Made by a program: the position numbers and the translations under genes. Shown here one piece after another: positions 31,316 through 42,858 of a stretch of 64,000 nucleotides of DNA. This DNA comes from Puccinia triticina (lineage: Eukaryota; Basidiomycota; Pucciniomycetes; Pucciniales; Pucciniaceae), in contig NC_070564.1 of the NCBI RefSeq assembly GCF_026914185.1, positions 4,898,001-4,962,000 on the forward strand, given 5' to 3'. The notes beneath the pieces were generated by a model. That model worked only from the letters and a program-made list of their open reading frames with translations, ran no database searches and had not been told where the DNA came from. How positions within the stretch are numbered: position 1 is the stretch's first letter; the number at the start of each line of letters is the position of its first letter.

Positions 31316-32297
31316 GCAGTTCCCACTTTCCATCATATATACATTACTCATTTTTTGGCCAAGCTTCTGATCTTGCACTTCACAAAATACTCCAGTTATG
31401 CTTGCTTTTGAATAGATTGCGTGTGCCTTCCCTCTTCTTCCTACTGGATGTGGTTGATGGGAGCTGGAACTCATCATCTGCAGTTCCGATTGCAACATAT
31501 TGTCCTTTGCAGAACTGTCAGATTTTTTTTTTTTTTGGTTTTGTTGTGCACTCAACTTAAAATTAAACTTCTCACCAAACTTCAGGCAAACCTTGCATTC
31601 AAGGTCCTTTAAGCACACACACACAAATCCACAAGTAACTTTAAACCAAAGCTTGAGATTGTGTTCTGCTTGGGATGTCCTTGATCTGACGTAACAACCC
31701 AGTGCTTGGTTGCCGTCCCCCCATACAGGCAGAGGGCAGTAGCTGATGGACATGAGCAGTGGCTGGTAGGGTCAAGAAGGTGCTCGAGTTCTAAACATGA
31801 ACTTGGTTTGTCTCTAACCCAACTCGTACACGATCTACTGGAAGATGTTGGCTCCAAGGGTGGATTTGGCCTACATAGGATATGAAACATATGTATGTGA
31901 TTGCCCCCGGTCAAGAAGACCTGGAAAATCATCCACGAAGTGTGCAAAACACAATAATCTTTGTTGAGAATAGGAGAAGTGATTGACAACCTCCAGACAT
32001 GGATAGGTGCAAGGGTGAACGGTTGAGCTCGAAGCAGGTGTCTCCGTTGACGAGGTGCCTGTACATTCGGCTCAGCCACACCAGCGACATGCGGATATTG
32101 GGCGGACATGGGCAAGCTCAGCGCAGGGATAAGCAGCTCCTGTTTCTGGCTCGGCTGGATCTGCAGATGAGTGACGTCATCGTGGGAGCTGTCGTCGGCT
32201 TTCCGTCGGCTCGACGGCCGGCTGGAGAGTGCGACCCTCGCCCTCGGATCACAGAAAAAGACGAGATGGGAGGCCGGCGAAAGTGAAGACTCGAACG
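31316..32297. other. Intergenic region upstream of the RING gene
   Basis: No supported gene. A 256-codon minus-strand frame (31609-32379) runs back over the RING gene start and has no domain; its GC-rich part is the shadow of that gene. The segment 32100-32297 is GC-rich and probably holds the promoter and leader of the plus-strand gene. Confidence 0.45.
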
Positions 32298-35252
32298 ATG
32301 GACACCGCGGCCCTCCAGCGAGCACTGCCGCTCTGCCTCCTCCTGGCCGCCCTGCCCCTCCAGGCCTACATCCCAGCACTGCCCGCCAACCAGTCCGCCG
32401 GAGCGCCCGCCCAGGGCGACACCAACTGGATCATCCAGCTCAACTGGCACCCCATCGGAATCTTCAGCGACGGAATCACCCACCAGCTCAGATCAGACAG
32501 CGCAAACCATTCCATCTTCGTAAGACAGCCACCCCAAACCAAACCAAACCAAGCCATGCCCCCTTCACTCACGCCCCCTCCCCCACAGCAAGGCGTCCTG
32601 CTACACTTCTCCGAATTCAATGCAACCAATCAGCCCCCCGCCATCGTGCCCTGGATCGCCATGATCAAGTAAGCCTTCTCCTCCATCATCCAACCCACGC
32701 TGCCTGTTACTTACCCCCACTGCGAAGTTGCGACTCGAATGCGACGCTTTTCTCCAACCAAGACGATATATTTACGATGGCTCGTGATCGGGGCGCGGCT
32801 GCTGCGATGCTCTACAGCCTAACGTCCCACTCGTGCGTGGTCAACCCAGAGTATCTGCAGAACTTCGACAAGCCGCTCGATGTCTTCAGTGCGGCCAACC
32901 TCCAGGGCGCCAGATTAATCGAATCCCAATTCAGGCAAGTGGACTCAGAGATCCCCCCTTGAAAGATATATTCAATCAGCCCCTGGCCAGGAGCAGTGAC
33001 GCCTCGGCGGCAAAAGACATCTTGATCAGTGTGTCTATCCATCCCAAACCCTCGGTCTCAAATCCTATCACATCCAGCTTGCAGGCCCCAGCTCGTTCTC
33101 TACAGTTTCTCATCGTCTTTCCTTCGCTTATTTCCTCCCAGATAATACCCATCCGCCCATCCCCCTGCAACTCCCCTCAACCAGTCTTTTCGAGTAGTAA
33201 TGCTTCTCCTCCACCCCGACGAGTTCTAACGTTTTCTTTCTCTCCAACTTCCCGAACAACCTGCCCGCGATACACAGTAATGTCCTCGGCGCCGGCTATT
33301 GGTTCCAATCCGGCTTGCTCAACTCGTCGGCCCCCACGATTCTGGAACAGATCAAGTCGCTCGGCTTGTCCAATCTCACCGATCCCCCCCCGCCCAAGCC
33401 CGCCCTACCGCCCAATGCCACCCTCCAAGCCGGCCCAAACAACCAGTCAGACCAAGACTCGCCGCCCGAATCATCCGCCGACCTGCCTCGTGAGCGACGC
33501 TCGATCCCGCTCGATGAACACCCTCCTGGCGCTTCCAAGAAGCTACTCGCTCGTTCATCCCCCTCTCACGATCACGCCTCACACCTCAAGCTAAACATGA
33601 ACACCTCCCGGCACCCCTCCGGTACGGATACGAACGCAGCCCCAGTCTACCTCATTGCTACCCTCGCTAATGCCGAAATCACCGGTAACTTGGATCAACA
33701 GAAACAAGACAGAAATCAGAGCAGCAACTTCCAGAGTGCTCCCGGTAACAGCAACAATCCGAACACCGGCTTGGCCATGATCATTTTATATGCTATCACC
33801 GGATGCGTGTCATTTATGTGAGTTTGACACTGGCTTTTCGTCTGACTTGTTCCTCTATCAGTCATTTCACTGATAAATGTTGAAGATTTCGATTTTTGGT
33901 CTGCCTACTTGCCTTTGCCTGTCTGCCGCTGCCACTCTTGCTATCCCCGCACACCGACGTGGGCAGGTTCCTGATCGTGATTGTCTCTGGGGCGATACGG
34001 GCCATTCGGAACCCCGACCGGTATGGGCCTCGGCCAGGTGGCCGGGTGGACCCTCAAACTGGCGAAGAGGATCCTTATGCTCAACCTCGTCAGACCCGTG
34101 CTGCAGGACTTGGAAAAGCCATCCTCGACACGTTCCCGATCGTGAAGTTCGGCCGGCAGCAGAACGACCCCAAGTTCGACTCCGAAGGGAGTAACGGCGT
34201 GTCAGAAGATCCGAAAGCAATCGTCAACGCCGCCCGTCTTGGTCAAGAGAATATCATGATGCGCGAACGCGATCCGGTTCAGCCTTCGTCAGATCCGGCA
34301 GTCAAGGATGAAGCAGAGAGTGAGATTGAAGAGGAAACGAGATCGAACGCGAGTGATGCGAGCCCGTGGCAGCTTCCTGCATCGCAAGTCCCTCTTATGT
34401 CGCGGTCTCGGCTGTCGATAAATAGACCATCAGTCGACCCGCAGAAGGGCCAGGACAGTCCCAACTCGGACATCAGAGTAGACGGCCATGACACTGCAAG
34501 CGACCATGGAGATTCGACCCGAGTCGTTCTGCCCCAACCCGCCGAGCCAAATGACGACGTGGCCAAGACGAACGACGATGATGGGCCCATCGGGCGCGAC
34601 CTGGTGGCCGTGAACAATTCGATCACCTGTCCGATTTGTGTGTGCGACTTCGAGGACGACGACGACATCCGGATGTTGCCGTGCGACGCGCGCCACCAAT
34701 TCCACAAGGAATGCGTCGACCCCTGGCTGTACGTCCTCTTTTCCCCACTCACTCACACACCGCCACTGATGGTCACGGGTGGGCAGATTGAACGAGTCCA
34801 AGTTCTGTCCGCTGTGTCGATGGGACCTGAGCACGCGAAAAGACGGCTCGAAGATCGAGACGGACGCGGCCGTTGAGGCGGGAAGCGACCCGCCGAGCCC
34901 GGCTCCATCAGGGCGTCCGATGGGCGAGCCGCCCGGCCCGGGGCCGGCAAGGCCAGGCTCATGGGCGTCGGCCGGCCCGTCGGCCGACGCCCGCCCTCTC
35001 CCGCCAGGAGGCTCGCCACGGACCCGGACCAGCACGCTCCTGGCCATCGTCCCCCACGTCCGCACCCGCAGACGCGAGTCCAGAGCACGCGCCCCCGCCC
35101 CCGCCTCGTCCCTCCCCCCTGCCCCGCCAGCTCCTCCCGATACCGCCCCCGCCCGCCTCCATCCGCCCGACGACCCCGCCAGCAACGGCCGCTTCCACAA
35201 ATACCTCGCCCTCATCCGCCGCAACAAACCGCCCCCTCCGCCCTCCTCCTAA
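32298..35252 (+). CDS. PA-TM-RING-type E3 ubiquitin ligase
   Basis: Six exons with matched phases: 32298-32519, 32589-32668, 32728-32934, 33278-33817, 33967-34728, 34787-35252; 758 residues. A signal peptide (LPLCLLLAALPLQA) is followed by a lumenal PA-like domain (residues ~30-200: PAIVPWIAMI, GAAAAMLYSLT, NVLGAGYWF). One transmembrane helix at about 335-365 is split by intron 4. A long acidic cytosolic linker leads to a complete RING-H2 finger at about 560-615 (CPICVCDF, HQFHKECVDPWL, CPLCRWDL). The tail is Pro/Ala/Arg-rich. The family ubiquitinates membrane proteins in endosome/vacuole sorting; the substrate is unknown. Intron 3 begins GC rather than GT (see findings). ATG at 32298 was chosen as it starts the signal peptide. 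Confidence 0.87.
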
Positions 35253-36315
35253 ACCCCTTCTTGCTCATCATACAACTATTTCTCCGGGCGCACATGCCAG
35301 CATCCCCTTACCCCCTCCTGCTTCCTCCTTTTCCCCAAAAAAACAGACGGTGTGTGTATGTATGATGGTGATGTGACCCTTCGTCTTGTTTCGCTTGCTT
35401 CCACCGCGCCACCCGCCGACCCACACTCACCGAACTTGTTTTTTGGGGAAGGGGGGGCGATGGTATACGTTTTTTTTGCTTGGTGCACATAGTCGCAGCT
35501 TATATCTATTCCATCAACAACGAAAACATGACCGTGAACAGATGACCAGAACCAGTGTTAATCGCAGGGGTTTTATGTGGTGGTGGCGTCTTCAGAACGC
35601 TGTCTGATTCCATAGTTAACTGATTATGTATGTACTAAAATGGTTCGGCATATCAATACTTTGTATGTAATCCTACACTTAAAAGGGTGCTTGTCCGACC
35701 CACGACCAGACATTATATATTTTGTACATATGCTCATCAAAAATCTAAAACACTGAATGGACATTGATCACCAAGGAGAAACATGGGAGTAAAGATAAAG
35801 AAAACCCTGATGGCTGCATGCATGTCCCTAGCTCATGCGATGGGCACCCCAGTCCCACCAGCATGTCCCCCTCCAATACACCAGGCAGACCGCGATTGCT
35901 GGTGTGCAGATGTATATGTATCTATTTACGGACCGTCATTGATACAAGAAAAGTACATACACTCTCTTGTGATGGCCCAAACAGACAGCCAAATAGGTTT
36001 ATATGTACACCGTCCCGCTCTTCGCCCGTGCCCAAACAAGCCGCGCACAGGACAGCAGGCTGTTGGGGTGGCTTGTGGAAGATCGTGTGTGTGTGTGTGT
36101 GCATGAGTATAGATGGAACAGAGCGAGAGGAGGAAAAATGAGTACATGTGTGGGTGTGGGCTGGGGGCGAGGATGAGGAAGCCGGGATGAAGACTCCCCG
36201 GCGGGGTTGAGGGTGCTAAGAGGGAAGGGGGCTAAGAAGGACGACGGAGCGCGCAAGTGGGAGCCCTCGGGAGGCCAAGCGAGCAGAGCGGGATTTCCGC
36301 ACGGGTGTGTAGGGG
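35253..36315. other. Convergent 3' regions of the RING gene and VPS27
   Basis: No gene seen. A (GT)n run lies at 36088-36102. AT-rich stretches around 35600-35760 are suitable for polyadenylation of the RING gene. Frames on both strands are short and unsupported. Confidence 0.5.
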
Positions 36316-39115
36316 CTACAGCTCGATCAACGGTGCGACGTCCTCCTGTCTCGCGGAAGCAGGCAGATGGTACGGCGCGGGGTTGGCGGCGGGGGCGGTG
36401 GGCGCAGCCCACGCAAGCTGCGTGTTGGGCACGTTGGGGAACGAGGGCAGGGGCGTCGCGGGGCCGGGCGAGGATTGTGGGGGGGCGGGGAAGACGGGCT
36501 GGTGGAGGAGGGGTTCCGGGGGCTGGCGAGGGGCGGGGGACGAGGGCGGGGGACGGACGGCGTGTTCGAGCGGAGTGGCCACCGAGACGGGTGCCATCAT
36601 CGTCTGGGGCCCCGGGGACGGCTGGTGCTGTGGCTGAGTGGGCTCCTGCTGCGGATGAATCTGGCTGGCGGGCTCTGCGGGGATCTGGGGCCCATACGTG
36701 CCCGGCGATGGGGCCATGGGCGGCTGCTGGGGGCTGCTCAGGAAGGCCGGGTGGCCCGACGGATTCGAGGCATGCTGGGCGGCAGAGGGGCTGTGGGAGA
36801 GATTGCTTGGGGTCCACGATGGTGGCGCGTCGGGTGGTGGATGATGGGCGGGGGCGGCTGGCGATGCCACATTGGTCGAAGCCACCGGCGAGTGGGACAG
36901 CGTGAATGTCGGATGCTCGTGCAAGTATCCTGTTGGATTAGGCCCCATAGTAGCTTGGACGCTTGGGTTGTGGGCCGACATCGGCTGGGGAGCTGCATAG
37001 CCGTACGGCTGTTGAGCCGGGTAGTTCATTGACATCTGGGGGTGATTGGGGTGGACCGAAGGATACACATTGGCGTCCGGATCTGAAGGAGCCGCATTCG
37101 CATAGTTGTGTGAGATCGGGACTGCTTGCCCTCCTAGATATGGTGCAGCAGGATTGTGGGCCGAGTACATCGCGGGCTGGCTGTGGGACCCAAACGCTTG
37201 GTGGGAGTTGGGGTGGTAGGCCGGATCGGCATGAGGAGGGTGGTTGATGGCGTAAGTCTGGGGGGCTATTCACGAAGAAAAATCAGAAATTAGCCAGCAG
37301 GTTGGATACATCAAGCAATTTTGTTTTTTTGACTAACTTGGAGCAGAAGGCCCAGCTGACTCGACGTGTCGGGTGCGATACATAATCCGATCGCTCAATA
37401 GACGATCATACAGCTTGACGGCCTGGGACAGCTTGTCATTCATCTCCTTCAGGGTGCCTACCAGAGAAACACACAAAGTAAACAAATGAATGGGGGGATG
37501 GGTTTTCTTCCTTTTCTCCAGTTCAAAAAAGAAAGGGCCCACAAGTCCGGCGTTCGGCATTCTCGATGCCCCTGATCAAGTCGAGCCGGGCCGCCTCGGC
37601 CTGGGCATGCCGATTAGTGAGGTCAGTGTTGGAAGGAACGAGGTGGCCGAGCCTGGTTGCTGTATCGACATCGGCCGAGAAGTTGAGCAGGGTGTTGAGG
37701 TGTTCATCGCTGATGCTTTTCGAAGGTGGGGGCTGTAAAACGAGAGAACATCAGTTAGATAAAGCCCCGGTTGGTCTTTGTGCGTGGACACTAACGGGTC
37801 TGTATGGGAGTGTTTCGAGGCTTCTTGATGGGGAAATCGGCATGGGTGCGCTCGGGTGTGGGTTTGAGGCCAGCTGGGCCTCACGCAGGCTAGCGGCAAT
37901 AGCAGCAGCCAGCTCGGGCTCGTCGCACTCGTCCTCACGCGTGGATGTGGGGGGTCTTGAGGGGGCAGCATGATAGGAATGATGTCTAGGGGCGGGGGTG
38001 GGATGAGGGAAGGAGGCGCGTTGGAGCTGGGAGGCGGCGGACTCTTGGAGCGAGAGAGCGATTGCCCGTTCGAGGTCGGCTTCTTCCCGGCTCATGAGGG
38101 CGTGTTGTTCGGGGGCGGGGGTCGAGCTGGTATATCGATGGGAGGCGCGGGCCGAAGTGCTGCCAGCGTGTATTGTCGCACTACGTTGGTGGTGGTTGTT
38201 GGGCCCGACGGACAGCTTGGAGGCAGATGGGTGGGAGGATTCGCCGGAGAAGCTGTTCCGTCTGCCTGAGGCGACGGCAGACTTGTTATGAGGGGTCGAC
38301 GAGATCCCCGCGGCCAGGGTTCGTTCGCAGCCGTCGCACACTCGCACAGATTCGGTGACGCCGAAGTGAGGCAGGGCCCGCTTCTTGCTGCTACATTGAC
38401 CATCGAAGACGCCCCCACAATTCCGACAGTGGTGTTTCCGGTTCGTGAAGCTGAACGCGGTCCGACAGCGTTCGCAAACGGAGCTGTCCCGCCACTCTGG
38501 GGCGGACATGGAGTCTACCATGGCAGCAGTGGCCAGGGGATCTTTGGGAGGGAACTCGATGCCCATCGTCTTGAGCCTTCGATAGTTGGTCACCAGCTCG
38601 GAGGAGGAGAGCATGGGCACGGAGTCAAAGGCCAGCGCCCAATTCTGGAAGTCCCGCTTGAGCTTCTCCTTGACTTCGCGGTTGGAGACCGGATTGCTGA
38701 TGATCTGTGCACAGTCCTCGCTGAACTCTCGCCCGCCAACCTCCTTGAGGAAGCTGTCGCCCCCATTCTTCACACACACGTCGATGACTGAGATGGCCAA
38801 GAGTTGGACGTTGGGGTTGGGATGGTCGAGGCGCTTTTGGAGAGACTTGAGGGCGTGCGGGGCGGGTACGGCCGAGGATCTGATGAGGTCAGAGAGGTTG
38901 AGAGAGTGGGTGATGGGAGGGGGGGTGGAGGAGGGCAGGTTGGAGGATGTGCACGTTTCTAGAGAAAGGGAAACCAAGCAGACAGAGGGTTAGTTAGTTC
39001 GTGAGCTCGTTTGATGTCAGGAGCGGTGGACATGCTTACCCAGGAGACGATCGAATTCAGTGGAGGCACCCGCTGAGGTTGAGCTCCACCACCAGAAAGC
39101 GTTGCTTGAGGCCAT
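36316..39115 (-). CDS. VPS27: Vps27, ESCRT-0 subunit
   Basis: Five exons with matching phases: 39115-39040, 38958-37796, 37732-37543, 37457-37338, 37265-36316; 832 residues. It sorts ubiquitinated cargo at the endosome with Hse1. In order: a VHS domain (about residues 15-165), a FYVE finger (about 195-255; CERC, RKHHCRNC, RVCDGC) that binds PI3P, two ubiquitin-interacting motifs (EEADLERAIALSLQESA and DEPELAAAIAASLREAQ), a GAT-like helical segment (exons 3-4), and a long Pro/Gln/Ala-rich tail. The tail has PSDP and PTAP motifs, as used to bind Vps23/Tsg101, and ends in PLIEL, a clathrin-box-like sequence. The length is within the fungal range. Splice donors include GTGGGC at exon 3, the weakest of the set. 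Confidence 0.94.
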
Positions 39116-39159
39116 TCCTCCGATGGGCAGTCTTGGGGGTGAGCTGGGATGTTTGTACA

Positions 39160-39240
39160 AGTGGAGATGGATGTTGCTGTTGCTGTTGTTGATGGATGTT
39201 GCTGTTGCTGTTGTTGATGGATGTTGCTGTTGCTGTTCGT
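39160..39240. repeat. GTTGCTGTT-rich 27-bp tandem repeat in the VPS27 leader
   Basis: Nearly three copies of a ~27-bp unit of GTTGCT and GATGGAT blocks, 45-125 bp upstream of the VPS27 start codon, probably in its 5' untranslated region. Confidence 0.85.
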
Positions 39241-40686
39241 GAGGATATGGATGGTCAACAGGGGCAGCCCCGGGAACCCACCACCCGATCTGGAGCATCC
39301 ACACCCGATTACATCATAACACTCAAACAATCCAAAGCCGTTGCTGCTTGACAGGCGTTGGGTAGAAGATGTCATCGCATCAACAAAGTGGCAGAAGCTT
39401 CACTTTATTACGAAGTGAGAAAAGCGAGCAGGAAGCAAGCTTTGTTTGAGACAAGCGATCAGCTCCTGAAGAAGATTTACTTGAATATTTATGTCCGATC
39501 GAGATATCCTTCAAGAGAGACGTGGTGGCCTATTAAAAGAAGAGGTGATGGAGGCCAAAAAGGTGGTGTGATAGGCGGACCAGCTCGAAAGCCGGTCCGT
39601 CCGTTCAAGAGATTGAGCATCGGCTTGCATCAGGGACACAAACCCGCCAGCAGTTCTACGTGGAGCGAGTGGGTCGCTGTGCAATGCGCAGACCTACTGA
39701 CGACAGTCAGGCATTCTTGATCGCCCAGGACTGCAAACGCAAGGTAAGTATGAAGAGCGGTGCCCGGTTCGGGTATTTCTAGCCCACCCCGGCAGACGCC
39801 TGTTCGACCCCAACTACCAACACGCCTTTTTACACAGCGGGGCAAAGTTGACGCCCGATTGGCATGCCTCAGGGCGTCCCCGCGGCCCAGCCCAGCGGCA
39901 GGCTGAGCTCGCCCTAACGGGGGGGTTTCCCGATAGGCCTTTCATGATGTGGGTTTGGAGGTCGCAGGGTCAAAGAATGGGGCCCCGTTGGCGTCGCTCG
40001 GCCAGAGGGGGTGTCGGCCGCAGGATGGCGTCTGGAGCGGCGGCGAGCGGGCACGGAAGGGATCGCTTGTTTGCGTGGGTGGGGGCATGGTCGAGGGCGA
40101 GTTGAGGTCGCCTCGGGACATCCGCTGGGGTGCCAGTGGGTGGGGGGGGCACTCTCGTGCGATACGGAGGAGCTGAGTGGTCGAGGGGCGTGGGTTGGAC
40201 AAGATTCATGGATTGGTATCCGCGATTTCGGCGGCGAGGGCGTCTACTTCCTTGCGGGTGGGGCAGACACAATCTACTGGGTCGAGTGCAGTAGCAGGGG
40301 AATCGAAAAGTGCGGCATTGGATTATCAATGCAAATGTTAGCGAGTCATCACCGAGACCAGCAACACTACCCTCCCACCTGCCATTTGGCTCGAGTATTG
40401 GAGGCAAGTATACGCCCCGCTGAGGGAGGGACATGAGATCAGCTCGGTTGCCCTCAGATGGGCTCTTTCCCTCGCCCTCTCCTGATTCGCTTGAAGAAAA
40501 TTCAAGTTTTCGTATCCTCGAGATCAAGGAAAAGCGTCGTTGGGTCCGGGAGAGCCTGGCACCCACCGACGGCTTGAGAGCTCAAGATCAGAGCCTCGCC
40601 AAGTCTGCCCGAGTCTCACTCGGCCACAGTCACTAATAACTTCCACACATCCATCGCCAACACTTGATACACATTTTCTGTCAACC
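39241..40686. other. Divergent intergenic region between VPS27 and the membrane protein gene
   Basis: It must contain both promoters. No gene is supported; a 198-codon minus frame (39970-40566) is Arg/Pro-rich with no domain. A pyrimidine-rich leader with CAACACTTGATACAC and TCAACC precedes the ATG at 40687. Confidence 0.45.
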
Positions 40687-42257
40687 ATGGCCGCCTCTTC
40701 CCTCAGCGCAGCCTCCCATCCCTCCGAGATCCTGCCAACGCTGAATTCGATGTCCTTGATACTCAATCCTTATCCCTTCATCTTGCACGCGATCGAGGAG
40801 CAGAAGCTCCAATTCGCGTACCGGAACCTCCTGAGCTTCGATCTTGCCCTGATCGTCGTCCACCTCGTCCTGCTCGTCCAGGCGACAATCACCCTGGCAT
40901 TGAAGCTGTTCTTCTTGCTCAAGAACGGCCAGCGCAGCCAGATCTGGCTCTGCCGGACACACTACCTCGTCGACCAGGCCGTCCCCTACCTGGTGCCCAA
41001 CGGGAACTTCGTCATCGAGCCCTTGCAAATCACCGGATGCATCTTCTTTGAGTTCTTTAGCATCATCGTCTACTTGGTCATCAAGAACCCCAACCTAGGA
41101 ATGTCGATCCCCGGGCTCCACGCAAGCTGCTTGTTTTGGTTCGCTGCTTCCTTCGTACCCGGTGCGTGTCCACCTGAGACCCGTGCACAATCATTTCGCT
41201 CATCCGTACTTTACTTGCATGCCGGATCTGGCTCTTGTGGCTTCAGGTTTCATCGGCTTCTGGCTGAGTGGATGGAGCGCTTTCTATGTTCTGTAAATCC
41301 ACATGTTCATCTTCGCCCAGAAAAACCAATCCTGACCCCCTCCTCGTCCGTCATTGCGATATCAGATTTCTCTCACCAGTCCATAGTACTGGATCGAGCG
41401 GGGGACGCAAGAGAATACTCTATCACCCGGTCTTCATGAATGCCATGTGCTGGGGAGTTCCCGTCTTGATCAGCTGTTTTTTCACTGTTATCGGCATCGT
41501 CATGACTGTCAAGCACAAAAGAGTGCGGGATGCCTACGAGGTTTTGTTTACACGACTGCATCAACTCGCGGAGGATTGGAAACCGAACAATCCCCAGACC
41601 CTTAATGACAACCAACACCTCGTTAACATCATGGAATTCCTCTTGGCTGAGGGCTCTCGGATCTTTGACCTGCTTCAACTCATGGCCATCGGTTGGGCAA
41701 CCACCGCAGTAGTCATCATTACTGTGAGCATCACACAATCTTCTCCCTTGTGATCGGATTGAAAAACTCAATAGCACTTGTCTCGTTACAATGTTTTCCA
41801 GTTTTATATAGCAACCATGATTACCATTGGGAAAGTGACCCAGCGTACGATGTCAATCGCCAATGGCAGGAGCACTCTCTTTCAGCACAGCTCTAAAAAC
41901 CTGCTCTCTAAGCCGAAAAATTTGATATCCGAGAGCCATGATGACCTCAATTCGAAAGCCGAAACTGATTACTCCCTGGTTACACTATCAACGAAGCCCG
42001 CGTTTAGGAACAGTGTTTCTGCAAACAGCATCCAACGCAATCTGTGTCAGTATTTCTTTGGTAGCCTAGAGTGGAAGAAAGAAAAGTGATTTGAGATCTT
42101 TCTTCATCCTCCCCTGACGAGTCCAGTCTTCATACGCACAAGTTGTGGACTTATGGTCATAGCGCTGGGCTTTAACATCTGCACCAGCTTGATTTTCGTT
42201 GCCAAGATCCGAGCACTTTTGATCCAGTCAGTCCAAATTCAATCTACCAAAGGGTAG
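40687..42257 (+). CDS. Polytopic membrane protein of unknown function
   Basis: Five exons in phase: 40687-41161, 41247-41292, 41366-41723, 41802-42060, 42127-42257; 422 residues. At least six hydrophobic segments: near residues 48-72, 112-135, 146-178 (a pair), 195-222, 276-305 and 388-410. The loop between the fifth and last segments is Ser/Asn-rich and presumably cytosolic. The layout is GPCR-like (seven helices possible), but I see no signature of a named family such as Ste3. ATG at 40687 has a good context (CAACCATGG). Exon 3 uses the acceptor at 41364-41365 rather than the nearby 41378 because only the first keeps the frame. The 3' flank is occupied by the copia B insertion 59 bp after the stop. 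Confidence 0.75.
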
Positions 42258-42320
42258 TAAAACTTACGCTAAGTAACATCTATCTTCAACCATACAGAAC
42301 TTACTGGCAAGTCACTCTTT

Positions 42321-42844
42321 TTAGACGAGTGAAGTATGAGTGATCCGACTTAGAGGAGCACACGAGCGAGACACAAGAAAAGCCAACCTTTTAGACGAGT
42401 GAAGTATGAGTGATCCGACTTAGAGGAGCACACGAGCGAGACACAAGAAAAGCCAACCTGAGACACGGGGAGCATGGATCAGTGTTTGAGGGAAAAACCG
42501 AGTTGAATGAATCGTATTTCCTGCACACCTTTTAGATGAGTGAAGTATGAGTGATCCGACTTAGAGGAGCACACAAGCGAGACACAAGAAAAGCCAACCT
42601 AGAGAAAGACATGAGTGAGACAAGAGCAAAAGAACAGAAGATAGTGAAAGACAACAGTACCTGAGACACGGGGAGCGTGGATCAGTGTTTGAGGGAAAAA
42701 CCGAGTTGAATGAATGAAGAAAAGAGATTGGGTACAATGTGCCCGAAGGCTCTTAACTAACTACAACTAGGTTTAGACTACTGCGGCGAAGCTAAGTTAA
42801 TACTATAACAAGGTGACTAAATGAAACCGCAGAATAGTTCAATA
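42321..42844 (-). repeat. 3' LTR of copia B
   Basis: 524 bp. It holds two tandem copies and a third separated copy of a ~70-bp unit beginning TTTTAGACGAGTGAAG, and two copies of a block GAGACACGGGGAGC. Confidence 0.93.
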
Positions 42845-42858
42845 CCCCCCCTCTTTCA

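Noticed and set aside
31609..32379. 256-codon minus-strand open frame upstream of the RING gene
   Set aside because: It overlaps the start and signal peptide of the RING gene antisense and has no recognisable domain.
33300..33582. Alternative minus-strand frames within the RING gene
   Set aside because: They mirror the Pro-rich sense strand; the sense exons join in phase and encode a PA domain and RING finger.
36207..37032. Plus-strand Gly/Arg-rich frames of over 200 codons
   Set aside because: They are the antisense of the Pro/Gln-rich VPS27 tail, whose exon phases and motifs are clear.
39970..40566. 198-codon minus-strand frame in the divergent promoter region
   Set aside because: Pro/Arg-rich with no domain, and it crosses the expected promoter of the membrane protein gene.
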